IMG/VR virus record: IMGVR_UViG_3300045131_001195
Coordinates: 1 to 64,000 of that record
Reading direction: 5' to 3' (one strand)
DNA: 64,000 bases
Source: a virus
The position numbers were made by a program, and so were the translations under genes. Of this stretch, positions 32,721 through 42,110 are shown one piece after another; the stretch's first letter is position 1; each line of letters opens with the position of its first letter. Under the pieces are notes generated by a model. It was not told where the DNA came from, made no database searches, and saw only the letters and a program-made list of their open reading frames with translations.

Positions 32721-34367
32721 TTAACTCAAATTATTTAAACAATTCACACAATCAATGAATGTTCCCCCATTTGTATCAAAATAATTTCCCGTATATGTGA
32801 AATAATTTATATTACCAACTGGAGTATATGATTTATCAAATGCACCCAAATATGTCCAACAATTATTATCAGAATCCTTAATAACAAAACCAATAGGAAT
32901 ACCAATTCCAATATTCTGAATTAATTGTGAATTAATTGTATTTCCATCCAAAGGAATGCAACTCTCAAATACATGTAAAAGATTTGATGTTGGAGATGGT
33001 GTTAATGTAATACTTGGTGTAATTGTTACGCTTGGGGTCATTGTCATAGTTGGTGTTGGTGTTGGTGTTATTGCACAACTTGAACACGTTGTTCCAGTAT
33101 AAACATTCAATATTGTTTGAATGCTAATATTTGAACTACCAGTAGATTCATTCCTATCATATGTGAAGCACCTCTGGACACCATTGTTTGATGTTCTGAT
33201 AATGTCCCCCACTTTAATTGGAACCCCACTTAAAATCAAATCTTGTGTTGTATACACTTCCTCATTTGTATTACAATCAACCAATACCCTAACACCTTTA
33301 AAACTAAACACTCTACTCATCATCTCATAATTCAAACTTCCACCAATCAATCTATCATTTGTTGCTGTTACAGAAGGGGTCATTGATGGGGTAGAACTTG
33401 GATATGCATAAGTATATGCTGACATCCCCACATTAACTGCCAATCCCCCAGTTGAAGATGGTGTTATTGTCATTGTTGGGGTTATAGTTGGAGTTGGGGT
33501 AATAGTTGGGGTTGGAGTTGTTGAAGCAGATAACTCACAATTAAAATATGCAGAAAAATCAACAATATCACAAGATGCTGGGCTTGGGGTTGGTGTTGGA
33601 CAATTTCCACTAAACACAATACCCTCATATAAATCAGGATTAAGTTCCCCATAACAAGGTGATTTACCAGTTAATAAACAAGAACCACCCAAAGAACCAC
33701 TTAAACACCATTGTTCCAAATCTGTATTAAAATAAATGACACCACTTGTTTCACCAGTATAATAAACATAATCATCATATAAAACATCAGCAACAGAAAA
33801 ATTACCAACATTTGTACCCAAAATAGAATAAGTTGGCGATACACAAAAATCTTGTATGGCATCACCTGGGGATACACCGGGGTTAAAAGGCACTTGGAAT
33901 ACCTCAACCACTTCTGGCTCAACAACCTCTTCAACTTCCTCAATTATTTCATGCACAAAAACCTCTTGAATTTCCTCAATTACTTCAGGTTCAACAATCT
34001 CTTCAACTTCCTCAATTATTTTATACACAAAAATCTCTTGAACTTCCTCAATCACTTCTGGCTCAACAACCTCTTGAACTTCCTCAACCACTTCTGGTTC
34101 AATAATCTCTTCAACCTCCTCAATTATTTTATGCACAAAAACCTCTTGAATTTCCTCAATCACTTCTGGACACTGCCTCTGTTGAACAAATAATGTACCA
34201 TCTGAATCAAACAAATCACCAATTTCAGCATATTCAATAACACTTGCAAATCCACTAAAATAAATGCCATCTATACTAAAAACATCCCCTACATTTGGAT
34301 TTACAGCCTTCAAATTAAATCTAAACTTATAATCCCCCGCACAATCTTTGAATAAAGTTACCCCCAT
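32721..34367 (-). CDS. Fibre protein with charged repeat and Pro-Thr stalks
   Basis: A 548-residue protein. An N-terminal head (MGVTLFKDCAGDYKFRFNLK) precedes a repeat at about 75-160 built from EEIQEVFVHKIIEEVEE and EPEVVEEVQE units, then globular parts with conserved Cys, separated by Pro/Thr stalks ([28 protein letters not shown]). Stalks of this kind are mucin-like and could carry O-glycans, and glycosyltransferase genes lie directly beside (34741, 37453). Likely a tail-fibre or adhesin part. No known enzymatic motif is present. Confidence 0.7.
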   Translation of the reverse strand: MGVTLFKDCAGDYKFRFNLKAVNPNVGDVFSIDGIYFSGFASVIEYAEIGDLFDSDGTLFVQQRQCPEVIEEIQEVFVHKIIEEVEEIIEPEVVEEVQEVVEPEVIEEVQEIFVYKIIEEVEEIVEPEVIEEIQEVFVHEIIEEVEEVVEPEVVEVFQVPFNPGVSPGDAIQDFCVSPTYSILGTNVGNFSVADVLYDDYVYYTGETSGVIYFNTDLEQWCLSGSLGGSCLLTGKSPCYGELNPDLYEGIVFSGNCPTPTPSPASCDIVDFSAYFNCELSASTTPTPTITPTPTITPTMTITPSSTGGLAVNVGMSAYTYAYPSSTPSMTPSVTATNDRLIGGSLNYEMMSRVFSFKGVRVLVDCNTNEEVYTTQDLILSGVPIKVGDIIRTSNNGVQRCFTYDRNESTGSSNISIQTILNVYTGTTCSSCAITPTPTPTMTMTPSVTITPSITLTPSPTSNLLHVFESCIPLDGNTINSQLIQNIGIGIPIGFVIKDSDNNCWTYLGAFDKSYTPVGNINYFTYTGNYFDTNGGTFIDCVNCLNNLS

Positions 34368-34373
34368 ATTAAA

Positions 34374-34601
34374 TTAGTTGTTTGAAACATTTACCACACT
34401 TGTTATTAATCTATTATTATTATCAATAATCTTAACAAGGTATTGGATATTATTATCTATTGGTTTTGGTAAATCAAAAGAATATGTGGTTCCAGAAATG
34501 GTATTTATATAAATACAATCATTTATAGATGGTTGACAAATATAAATATCATAAGGGCTTTGCCCAGTTATACCAAAAATGTTAACACTTATATTTGTCA
34601 T
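34374..34601 (-). CDS. Small virion protein related to 53038-53589
   Basis: A 75-residue protein, MTNISVNIFGITGQSPYDIY followed by a C-x7-C pair. It resembles the N-terminus of the 183-residue gene at 53038 (MTNIIISSISGATPLNIYVS), so the two are diverged copies of one small beta-sandwich domain. A TATTTATA box stands 18 bases upstream, and it heads the minus-strand run that leads down to the SprB-like genes. Confidence 0.65.
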   Translation of the reverse strand: MTNISVNIFGITGQSPYDIYICQPSINDCIYINTISGTTYSFDLPKPIDNNIQYLVKIIDNNNRLITSVVNVSNN

Positions 34602-34619
34602 GTAAAATAGTATTTAAGA

Positions 34620-34627
34620 TATAAATA
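34620..34627 (-). promoter_or_regulatory. TATTTATA box before 34374 gene
   Basis: Exact sense TATTTATA 18 bases before ATG 34601, at the head of a multi-gene virion unit and divergent from the glycosyltransferase gene. The rest of the 139-base gap is A/T-rich with no clear second feature. Confidence 0.55.
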
Positions 34628-34740
34628 TTAAGTAATGTATAATATCCATATAAAAATATAAATTAAAATTAATAATTTTACATATTAAAATATTGATTTG
34701 TATGAAAATTATATTATTTTAAAAATAAAAAAATAAAAAA

Positions 34741-37464
34741 ATGAAAGAAAAATTATTATTTGTAACACCGCATTTATCAACTGGGGGTTTACCGCAATAT
34801 CTTCTCAAACAAATTGAAGAATTTCTTCCTGTATATAATATTTATGTCATTGAAATAGCAAATGTAAGCGGTGATTATGTTGTACAAAAGAATAAGATTA
34901 AAGAACTTGTAAATGTTATTACACTTGGGGATGATAAATCTGAAATATTAACACACATAAATAACATTAGTCCTGACATTATTCATTTTCAAGAAGTACC
35001 TGAATTCAATTTGTCAGATGATATCCTTTTCAAGATATTTCAACGTGACCAAGGTTATAAGATATTTGTCACCACACATGGATCATGGACAAATCCAAAT
35101 GATATAAAATTTCATCCAGATAAATATATCTTAGTATCAGAATGGAGCAAGAAGCAATTTGTAAAAACAGGAGTTCCATTAACCATATGGGAATACCACA
35201 TTCCAAAGAAAATACCAAAGAAAAAGCAAAAACAAGAACTCCTTGGATTTGACCCCTCTTATAAACATGTCCTACATGTTGGATTATTTACACAAGGTAA
35301 AAACCAAAAGGAAATAATTGAAGTCGCTAGATTGTGCCAAGATGAGAAAATAATATTTCATTTTGTTGGAAATATGGCTGGAAACTTCTATGAATATTGG
35401 AAACCAATATTGGATGATTTACCAAAGAATTGCGTTATACACGGGGAACAAGAAAACCCATTGAATTATTATGAAGCGTCTGATTTATTCTATTTCCCAT
35501 CAATATATGAATTGAATCCCTTATCATTAAAAGAAGCATCATCCTTTGGTCTTAAAATTATAACAAAAAACTTACATACATATGAAAATTATTATGATAA
35601 TAAGGCAGTATATTCCACAGATAACCCAGAAGAGAATAAGAAATTATTAATCAATCTATTGAATGAAGATAAAAAAAGAAATGAAGATGAAGTAACCATT
35701 GTATTGGCTCACACAAATAACTTATTTAGAAAAAATATGCTAAAAAGATGTTTGTCAACCATCAATACAGAAATCATATTATCATGCAATAAACCAGTTG
35801 ATGAAGAAACCCAATCATTATGTGATTATGTATTATATTCAAAAGATAATCAATTATTGGATAAAGATGAATATGAAGAACATAATGTTATATTTGAATA
35901 TTGGAAGATAAATGCAAAAGGGGAAAAAACAAGTACTTCAATGCCTTTTGAACATAGTTTTGGAGTTTATAACTTAATAAAGCAGGGTGTCAACTTTGCA
36001 GATAAATTAAACAAAAAGAAAATACATATTGTAAATTATGATACATTAATATATTCTGACACATTAAATGATAATTATAAACAGCTTAATTCAAAGGATT
36101 TAATTTTATATTACAATAATAACATAGATAAAAATGATGGATATAAAACCAATTTCTTTTCTGGCAACATAACCCCATTATTGGAGTTATTTAACTATTA
36201 CAAAACAAAATTAATATTTTATATCAACTTCAAGAAGTTTGAGGAAAAAATGTATGATTTAATCAAAGATTATAAGTTTAATGTTGTTGAAAAATGCTTA
36301 ACTGATAAAGTAACAACAGACTTGGAAGGTGTTCATAACCAATTTTCAAGTTTTGACATATATGAATTAAAAACAACTGATATTGAACCAAATATTAATA
36401 TTAATTTTATTGATGGTCCATTTGTTGAAATAACTGGTGGTCCAAACATAAGATATGATATTACATTCAAAAATAAAAAAACAAACAAAATTGAATACAA
36501 ATCAAATATTGGGAGAAACAATTGGACAAAATCATCCATAAAATATTTTGTTGATTGGGAAATCACTGTTAGCAACCAAAAAGGGAAACATGTCTTTAAT
36601 ATGGATTTAACCAATAAAAGGGTTTATATTGCCATTGATTCAAAATCTCTTGGTGATTCCGTTGCATGGATGCCTTACATTGATGAATTCTCAAAAAAAC
36701 ATAATTGCAAGGTTGTTGCATCAACCTTCTGGAATAACTTCTTTGAAAAAACATATCCAAACATTGAGTTCATTATACCTGGTCAAGTTGCCCAAAATAT
36801 ACATGCAAAATATACCCTTGGTTGGTTCTATAATAATCAAATGGAACCAATATTACCAAATATAATACCATTACAAATGACAGCAACAAATATCCTTGGC
36901 CTAGATTATACCGAAATAAAACCAACCATTGATTTCATACCAAAGAAAAGACCCATAAAAGAAAAATACATAACAATTGCAACCCACTCCACATCAGCCT
37001 TAAAATTCTGGCTATACCCAAATGGATGGGATGAACTAACAGAATTTTTAAATAGCAAAGGATATACCGTTATAAACATTTCAAAAGAAGGAAATAATAT
37101 CAAAAATGCCATAACTCCAAACAATTATGACATAAATAACATTATGAATTATATTCACCATTCTGAAATATTCATTGGTCTGGGAAGTGGCTTGAGTTGG
37201 TTAAGTTGGGCAATTAATAAACATGTGGTTATGATTAACAATTTCACTGATTTAAATCATGAATTCACAACAAATACAACAAGAATATATAATCATAATG
37301 TATGCAACTCTTGTTGGACAAACCCAAACTTCAAATTTGATAAAGGAGATTGGAACTGGTGCCCAATACATAAAGGAACATCCAGACAACACGAATGCCA
37401 AAAAAGTATAACACCCGAAGATGTTATACTTAATTTGAAACAGCATACAAATTTAAATATTTGA
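34741..37464 (+). CDS. Multi-domain glycosyltransferase: GT4 plus TibC-like heptosyltransferase
   Basis: A 907-residue protein with three parts. Residues 1-315 are GT4-like (VTPHLSTGGLPQYL, HVGLFTQGKNQKE, DLFYFPSIYELNPLSLKEAS). Residues about 320-510 form a smaller alpha/beta domain (VTIVLAHTNNLFRKNMLKRC). Residues 520-907 look like the autotransporter O-heptosyltransferase family (TibC/BAHT): KRVYIAIDSKSLGDSVAWM, GLGSGLSWLSWAI, and a C-terminal Cys cluster VCNSC...WCPIH...HECQ that binds iron in that family. TibC-type enzymes glycosylate Ser residues on repetitive adhesins. The nearest candidates here are the Ser/Thr-rich fibres. It is the only long plus-strand gene in the structural region. 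Confidence 0.85.
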   Translation: MKEKLLFVTPHLSTGGLPQYLLKQIEEFLPVYNIYVIEIANVSGDYVVQKNKIKELVNVITLGDDKSEILTHINNISPDIIHFQEVPEFNLSDDILFKIFQRDQGYKIFVTTHGSWTNPNDIKFHPDKYILVSEWSKKQFVKTGVPLTIWEYHIPKKIPKKKQKQELLGFDPSYKHVLHVGLFTQGKNQKEIIEVARLCQDEKIIFHFVGNMAGNFYEYWKPILDDLPKNCVIHGEQENPLNYYEASDLFYFPSIYELNPLSLKEASSFGLKIITKNLHTYENYYDNKAVYSTDNPEENKKLLINLLNEDKKRNEDEVTIVLAHTNNLFRKNMLKRCLSTINTEIILSCNKPVDEETQSLCDYVLYSKDNQLLDKDEYEEHNVIFEYWKINAKGEKTSTSMPFEHSFGVYNLIKQGVNFADKLNKKKIHIVNYDTLIYSDTLNDNYKQLNSKDLILYYNNNIDKNDGYKTNFFSGNITPLLELFNYYKTKLIFYINFKKFEEKMYDLIKDYKFNVVEKCLTDKVTTDLEGVHNQFSSFDIYELKTTDIEPNININFIDGPFVEITGGPNIRYDITFKNKKTNKIEYKSNIGRNNWTKSSIKYFVDWEITVSNQKGKHVFNMDLTNKRVYIAIDSKSLGDSVAWMPYIDEFSKKHNCKVVASTFWNNFFEKTYPNIEFIIPGQVAQNIHAKYTLGWFYNNQMEPILPNIIPLQMTATNILGLDYTEIKPTIDFIPKKRPIKEKYITIATHSTSALKFWLYPNGWDELTEFLNSKGYTVINISKEGNNIKNAITPNNYDINNIMNYIHHSEIFIGLGSGLSWLSWAINKHVVMINNFTDLNHEFTTNTTRIYNHNVCNSCWTNPNFKFDKGDWNWCPIHKGTSRQHECQKSITPEDVILNLKQHTNLNI

Positions 37465-38340
37465 TATAACAAAATCCATATCAAACATTTCATCCAATGT
37501 GCTATACGGACACTCATGTACATTAAAATCAAACTGATAGTCAAACAAGTATGAACCAATTAATTGGTTCTTGTTTTTGGGCTGATTTGCAACAATATTA
37601 TTGTGCAAGTCATACCCAAAAACCTTGGGTGATGTTCCAATCCAAAACACAGTTGACCGCAAATTAATAGCAACTGCCGCATGTTGCAAAGAAGAATCTA
37701 TTAAAAATCTCTTGGACGAAACTGTCAATATACTAAACAACTCCATATTAGATAACTTAACATCAAGCCTCTCTGTATCATTCAAAACATAACCACCTTT
37801 CCTTGTTATATGGAATATATGGTGGCTGTCCTTGTACTTGTCAACAATCAATTGTGCAATATCTTGTGGCATATCCCTACACCAAGAATATATATTCTTT
37901 GATTCTAAATCACCACCAGATGTTTGTAATACCACCACTGGTTTATCCCTAAACCATTTCTTTGCATTAACCTTCTCTGCGTAATTTGGGAAAAGTTGGG
38001 GTATCTGATTGCTATACTCTATATTAAGCAAATCACACCAGTTACTTACCAGATGCTTCTCCTTATGTATATGACCCGTTTGATGATACGGCTCATGTCT
38101 AAAAACAAGAGTATCCTTGTTCTCTACAAAATCCTGGTAAAAGTAGGGGCAATTACCTAATGGATACACCCTATCAACATAAGGATTATTTAGAAAAACT
38201 TCAGGATATGATACAACCATTATAAGTTGTCTATCTGGATAAATTTCTTTTATTGTCTTTGGTAATGATGTAGCTGCAACATTCTTTCCTAATCCACCTT
38301 GAATGTGCCATACTAAAATTTTTTCTGTTGTTAAATCCAT
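37453..38340 (-). CDS. Glycosyltransferase family 9-like protein
   Basis: About 295 residues from ATG 38340 (a longer upstream frame is unlikely). Pattern: ILVWHIQGGLGKNVAATSL at the N-terminus (nucleotide-sugar-transferase start), VVVLQTSGGD mid-protein, and RFLIDSSLQHAAVAINLRST plus FWIGTSPKVFG near the C-terminus, as in heptosyltransferases of GT9. It is related in kind to the C-terminal domain of the 34741 protein but lacks the Cys cluster. It overlaps that gene's 3' end by 12 bases, the two being convergent. A tail-fibre or host-surface modifying role is inferred. Confidence 0.8.
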   Translation of the reverse strand: MDLTTEKILVWHIQGGLGKNVAATSLPKTIKEIYPDRQLIMVVSYPEVFLNNPYVDRVYPLGNCPYFYQDFVENKDTLVFRHEPYHQTGHIHKEKHLVSNWCDLLNIEYSNQIPQLFPNYAEKVNAKKWFRDKPVVVLQTSGGDLESKNIYSWCRDMPQDIAQLIVDKYKDSHHIFHITRKGGYVLNDTERLDVKLSNMELFSILTVSSKRFLIDSSLQHAAVAINLRSTVFWIGTSPKVFGYDLHNNIVANQPKNKNQLIGSYLFDYQFDFNVHECPYSTLDEMFDMDFVISNI

Positions 38341-38411
38341 TAATTTTTTATTTATAGGTTTTATAATTATAAGACGCAATCTACTATTGTGTATGATGAT
38401 TTTTAAAACAT

Positions 38412-39356
38412 TTATAAAATAATGTCTCTTATTATTAAAATATCTCCATCATATTCTTCTGTACAAGATCCTGATGGAGTTCCTCCAAAAGCAAGCCCTA
38501 CGCTTTGTGTTCCTGCTCCTGCTAAAGAACACCTTGCTATTAATAATGCTCCGCGTGATGACCAAGATGTGCCATTATATTCTTCTGTACAAGATTTTGG
38601 AGAATAACTAGCAGCACCACCAAAAGCAAGTCCTGCATTCTGTGAGCCTGCTCCTGCTAAAGAACCCCTTCCTTCTATCAATGCACCTCCTGTTGTCCAA
38701 GTTGTGCCATTGTATTCTTCTGTATAAGATGTTGGTCCATAACCACCACCTCCTAATGCAAGTCCTGCATTTTGTGTTCCTACTCCTGCTAAAGAACTCC
38801 TTGCTTCTATCAATGCACCGCCTGATGACCACGATATACCATCATATTCTTCTGTACAAGATATTGGAGAATAACCACCGCCCCCCATAGCAAGTCCTGC
38901 ATTCTGTGTTCCTACTCCTGCTAAAGAACTCCTTGCTTCTATCAATGCACCCCCTGCTGACCAAGCCGTACCATTATATTCTTCGGTACATGAACCTGAA
39001 TAACTACCACCAAAAGCAAGTCCTGCGTTTTCTGTTCCTGCTCCTGCTAAAAAATGTCTTGCTGTTATTAATGCACCCCCTGCTGACCAACTTGTGCCAT
39101 TATATTCTTCTGTACATGATAAACCTTCATTACAATATCCTCCAAAAGCAAGTCCTTCATTCTGTGTTCCTGCTCCTGCTAAACCAAGTCTTGCTGTTAT
39201 CAATGCACCTCCTGCAGACCAGGATCCTAAAAAAGTGCAATATGATGCCATTGATTTCAAATTTGTTGTATCAAACCATAAACATACAGTATCAGTGCAT
39301 ATTACTGCTGGTCTATTTGCAACTCCTATTATTTCTGTACTTTGTAATTTTGCCAT
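38412..39356 (-). CDS. Kelch-like repeat fibre protein, copy 1
   Basis: A 314-residue protein: an N-terminal head MAKLQSTEIIGVANRPAV and then about six repeats of about 45-50 residues, each with SAGGALI-x-AR-xx-LAGAGTQN-x-GLAFGG and SCTEEYNGTSW. The size and repeat number suggest a six-bladed beta-propeller tip. Variable positions cluster after AR and in the GG-to-CTEEY loop, where neighbouring copies differ most. The gene is the last of three tandem paralogues, with one base between coding regions. A receptor-binding role is inferred from position and architecture. Confidence 0.8.
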   Translation of the reverse strand: MAKLQSTEIIGVANRPAVICTDTVCLWFDTTNLKSMASYCTFLGSWSAGGALITARLGLAGAGTQNEGLAFGGYCNEGLSCTEEYNGTSWSAGGALITARHFLAGAGTENAGLAFGGSYSGSCTEEYNGTAWSAGGALIEARSSLAGVGTQNAGLAMGGGGYSPISCTEEYDGISWSSGGALIEARSSLAGVGTQNAGLALGGGGYGPTSYTEEYNGTTWTTGGALIEGRGSLAGAGSQNAGLAFGGAASYSPKSCTEEYNGTSWSSRGALLIARCSLAGAGTQSVGLAFGGTPSGSCTEEYDGDILIIRDIIL

Positions 39357-39357
39357 A

Positions 39358-40305
39358 TTATCGTATTGAATCTACTATTGTTATTGTTTTAGTGTACTCT
39401 TCTGTACAAGAAACTCCATTATTCATATACCCACCTATAGCAAGTCCTGCGCTTTGTGTTCCTGCACCTGCTAGTGTGTGCCTTGCTACTATCATTGCCC
39501 CACCTACTGACCAAGATGCGCCATCATATTCTTCTGTACAAGAAACACCAGTATTTGTTACTATGCCTCCTATAAAAAGTCCTTCATTCTGTGTTCCTGT
39601 CCCTGTACCTTCTCTTCCTATTATCAATGCACCACCTGTTAACCAAGTTGTGCCGTTGTATTCTTCAGTGCAATCACCATTTGGAAATGTTCCCCCAAAA
39701 GCAAGTCCTGCATTCTGTGTTCCTGCTCCTGCTAAATTATGTCTTGAACTAATCAATGCGCCACCTGTTGACCAAGATGTACCATTGTACTCTTCAGTGC
39801 AGGTACTACTATTATTTACAAAACCTCCAAATGCAAGTCCTGCGTCCTGTGTACCTGCACTTGCTGGTCCAAACCTCGCTATTATCAATGCTCCGCCTGC
39901 TAACCAAGATGTCCCATCGTATTCTTCTGTACAAGAAAGAGCGCCCGGATTACGGCCTCCAAACACAAGTCCTACACTCTGTGTCCCTGCTCCTCCTAAC
40001 CGATATCTTGCTATTGATAATGCTCCGCCTGCTGACCATGATGTACCATCGTATTCTTCCGTGCAAGAAAGAATACTACCATTATACCCGCCTATAGCAA
40101 GTCCTGCATTCTGCGTCCCTGCTCCTGCTAAATAACCTCTTGCTGTTATCAATGCATTCCCTGCCGACCAGGATCCTGAAAAACCGGAATATGAGAAAAC
40201 TAACTGTTTAATTGTTGTATTAAACCATAAACATACAGTATCAGCGCATATTACTGCTGGTCTATTTGCAACTCCTATTATTTCTGTACTTTGTAATTTT
40301 GCCAT
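39358..40305 (-). CDS. Kelch-like repeat fibre protein, copy 2
   Basis: A 315-residue paralogue of its neighbours with the same head and six blades, but with more diverged loops (for example ARYRLGGAGTQSVGLVFGG, GREGTGTGTQNEGLFIGG). The C-terminus IVDSIR is shared in form with copy 3. The DNA around the start (ttttgccatattatcgtattgaat) is the same as at copy 1, so duplication is recent at the ends while the blades have diversified. Confidence 0.8.
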   Translation of the reverse strand: MAKLQSTEIIGVANRPAVICADTVCLWFNTTIKQLVFSYSGFSGSWSAGNALITARGYLAGAGTQNAGLAIGGYNGSILSCTEEYDGTSWSAGGALSIARYRLGGAGTQSVGLVFGGRNPGALSCTEEYDGTSWLAGGALIIARFGPASAGTQDAGLAFGGFVNNSSTCTEEYNGTSWSTGGALISSRHNLAGAGTQNAGLAFGGTFPNGDCTEEYNGTTWLTGGALIIGREGTGTGTQNEGLFIGGIVTNTGVSCTEEYDGASWSVGGAMIVARHTLAGAGTQSAGLAIGGYMNNGVSCTEEYTKTITIVDSIR

Positions 40306-40306
40306 A

Positions 40307-41257
40307 TTATCGTATTGAATCTATTATTGCGATTGTTTTAATGTATTCTTCTGTACAAGAAACACATGAACCATTATACCCACCCATAGCAAGTCCTGCA
40401 CTTTGCGTCCCTGCTCCTGCTAAAGAACATCTCACTGATAATAATTTGCCGCCTGCCACCCAAGAACTGCCGTTATATTCTTGTGTATCAGGCACAGCAA
40501 AAGAGTTACCACCAAAAGCAAGTCCTGCATTCTGTGTTCCTGCTCCTGCTAAGCCACATTTTGCTGTTATCAACGCACCTCCTGCTGACCAAGATGTACC
40601 ATTGTATTCTTCTGTGCAAGATCCTGATGGAGTTCCTCCAAAAGCAAGTCCTGCATTCTGTGTTCCTGCTCCTGCTAAAGAACTCCTTGCTTCTATCAAT
40701 GCACCTCCTGTTGCCCAAGTTGTACCATCATATTCTTCTGTGCAAGATGATGGAGAATAACTAGCATAACCTCCTAATGCAAGTCCTGCATTTTGTGTTC
40801 CTACTCCTGCTAAAGAACTCCTTGCTTCTATCAATGCACCGCCTGATGACCACGATGTGCCATTATATTCTTCTGTACAAGATATTGGAGAATAACTAGC
40901 GCCTCCCCCAAAAGCAAGTCCTTCATTCTGTGTTCCTGCTCCTGCTAAACCAAGTCTTGCTATTGATAATGCACCACCTGCTGACCAAGATGCACCATCG
41001 TATTCTTCTGTACAAGATTTTGGAGAAAAACTAGCAAAGCCTCCAAACACAAGACCTGCATCTTGCGTTCCTGCTCCTGCTAAACCACATCTTGCTGTTA
41101 TCATTGCGCCACCTACTGACCAAGGAGGACTATATCCACAATATGAAATGACTGGTTTTAAATTAACTGTATCAAACCAAATGCACATCGTATTTGAACA
41201 TATTGTTGCAGGTCTATTTGCAACTCCTATTATTTCTGTACTTTGTAATTTTGCCAT
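40307..41257 (-). CDS. Kelch-like repeat fibre protein, copy 3
   Basis: A 316-residue paralogue and the first gene of the tandem trio, preceded by a TATTTATA box. Blades of the form ARSSLAGVGTQNAGLALGG are shared almost exactly with copy 1, while others are shared with the large fibre at 44899, which shows blade exchange between genes. Likely displayed at fibre tips; no enzymatic motif is seen. Confidence 0.8.
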   Translation of the reverse strand: MAKLQSTEIIGVANRPATICSNTMCIWFDTVNLKPVISYCGYSPPWSVGGAMITARCGLAGAGTQDAGLVFGGFASFSPKSCTEEYDGASWSAGGALSIARLGLAGAGTQNEGLAFGGGASYSPISCTEEYNGTSWSSGGALIEARSSLAGVGTQNAGLALGGYASYSPSSCTEEYDGTTWATGGALIEARSSLAGAGTQNAGLAFGGTPSGSCTEEYNGTSWSAGGALITAKCGLAGAGTQNAGLAFGGNSFAVPDTQEYNGSSWVAGGKLLSVRCSLAGAGTQSAGLAMGGYNGSCVSCTEEYIKTIAIIDSIR

Positions 41258-41270
41258 ATTCTTTTTTTAT

Positions 41271-41278
41271 TATAAATA
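41271..41278 (-). promoter_or_regulatory. TATTTATA box before kelch trio
   Basis: Exact sense TATTTATA 13 bases before ATG 41257, the shortest spacing among the boxes. It would drive the three kelch-type genes as one unit. Confidence 0.5.
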
Positions 41279-41291
41279 TCATCTCCTAACT

Positions 41292-42110
41292 TTATTTATA
41301 CCCAAAGAAATCATTGTACCACTTATAGGATGTCTTTATGGAATCAACTGTATATTGACCTAGCACATTTTTTGAATCATTTGGTAACATATTCAAACTA
41401 TTCCTTATAATATGATCACCATATATCCCATGTATTGCATCATTTTCTACTGTGACTTGACTTATATGTTGAAAATTATGTTTGAAATCATCTACTTCTA
41501 AATATTTATAAATGTTTCTCATCACCATTTCTGGATTACTGCATAGGTCTTCATATTTAATGAATAGAAAGTTCTTTGCTGTACCATCCAATAATGTTTG
41601 TTGTAATTTTTCCAATGAATAACCTACAGGAACTGTTTGCGCCCATAGTTCAACTCTCTTATGTGTTGTTGTCCCTTTCATTTTGATATTATCCATTGTG
41701 CCATCATCTTTATCAGGATTCATTCTAAACTTCTTCTCCATTGATGCAAATATGGATGGTAAATCCCTAACCATATATATTACTTTTGGATTTTCTACCA
41801 CATTTGATAATAGGTTATAATAAAACGCCCATACCCTATTCTTATCCAAATAATATGGTTTTGATGTTTGTGATGAAACATATGCTTTTATACCTTCTTT
41901 ACAGAAATTATAGAAACCCTCTTTCCACATTTCTGTATCACCAGCCTTTGATTCATGGTTTTGATTGTATCCTATTCTTGCTCCTAACATCAAATCAATT
42001 AGACCTGATGTTGGTGTTACATGAAATTCAGGATTTTGTCCCATTATGTTTTGTAATAAAGTGCTACCACTCCTTGGTAACGTTGAATTAAAAAATATCT
42101 TTTGTTTCAT
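41292..42110 (-). CDS. Sulfotransferase-family protein
   Basis: A 272-residue P-loop protein. IFFNSTLPRSGSTLLQNIMG at residues 4-23 is the PAPS 5'-phosphosulfate loop, and IYMVRDLPSIFASM near 107-120 is the 3'-phosphate region with the usual Arg. Such enzymes move sulfate from PAPS to sugars, lipids or Tyr. It is preceded by three oxygenase genes in the same run (ATGA overlap with the nearest) and sits between fibre genes, so modification of a virion protein or of host surface sugar is the likeliest context (inference). Confidence 0.85.
   Translation of the reverse strand: MKQKIFFNSTLPRSGSTLLQNIMGQNPEFHVTPTSGLIDLMLGARIGYNQNHESKAGDTEMWKEGFYNFCKEGIKAYVSSQTSKPYYLDKNRVWAFYYNLLSNVVENPKVIYMVRDLPSIFASMEKKFRMNPDKDDGTMDNIKMKGTTTHKRVELWAQTVPVGYSLEKLQQTLLDGTAKNFLFIKYEDLCSNPEMVMRNIYKYLEVDDFKHNFQHISQVTVENDAIHGIYGDHIIRNSLNMLPNDSKNVLGQYTVDSIKTSYKWYNDFFGYK

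Noticed and set aside
38349-38356. TATAAATA in the sense direction before the GT9-like gene (T4-like late promoter)
   Set aside because: It is the opposite orientation to all other well-spaced boxes, is only eight bases from the ATG, and is easily found by chance in AT-rich DNA.
38412-41257. Diversity-generating retroelement acting on the kelch loops
   Set aside because: No reverse transcriptase, template repeat or adenine-biased variation is visible in the window. Blade exchange by recombination explains the pattern more simply.
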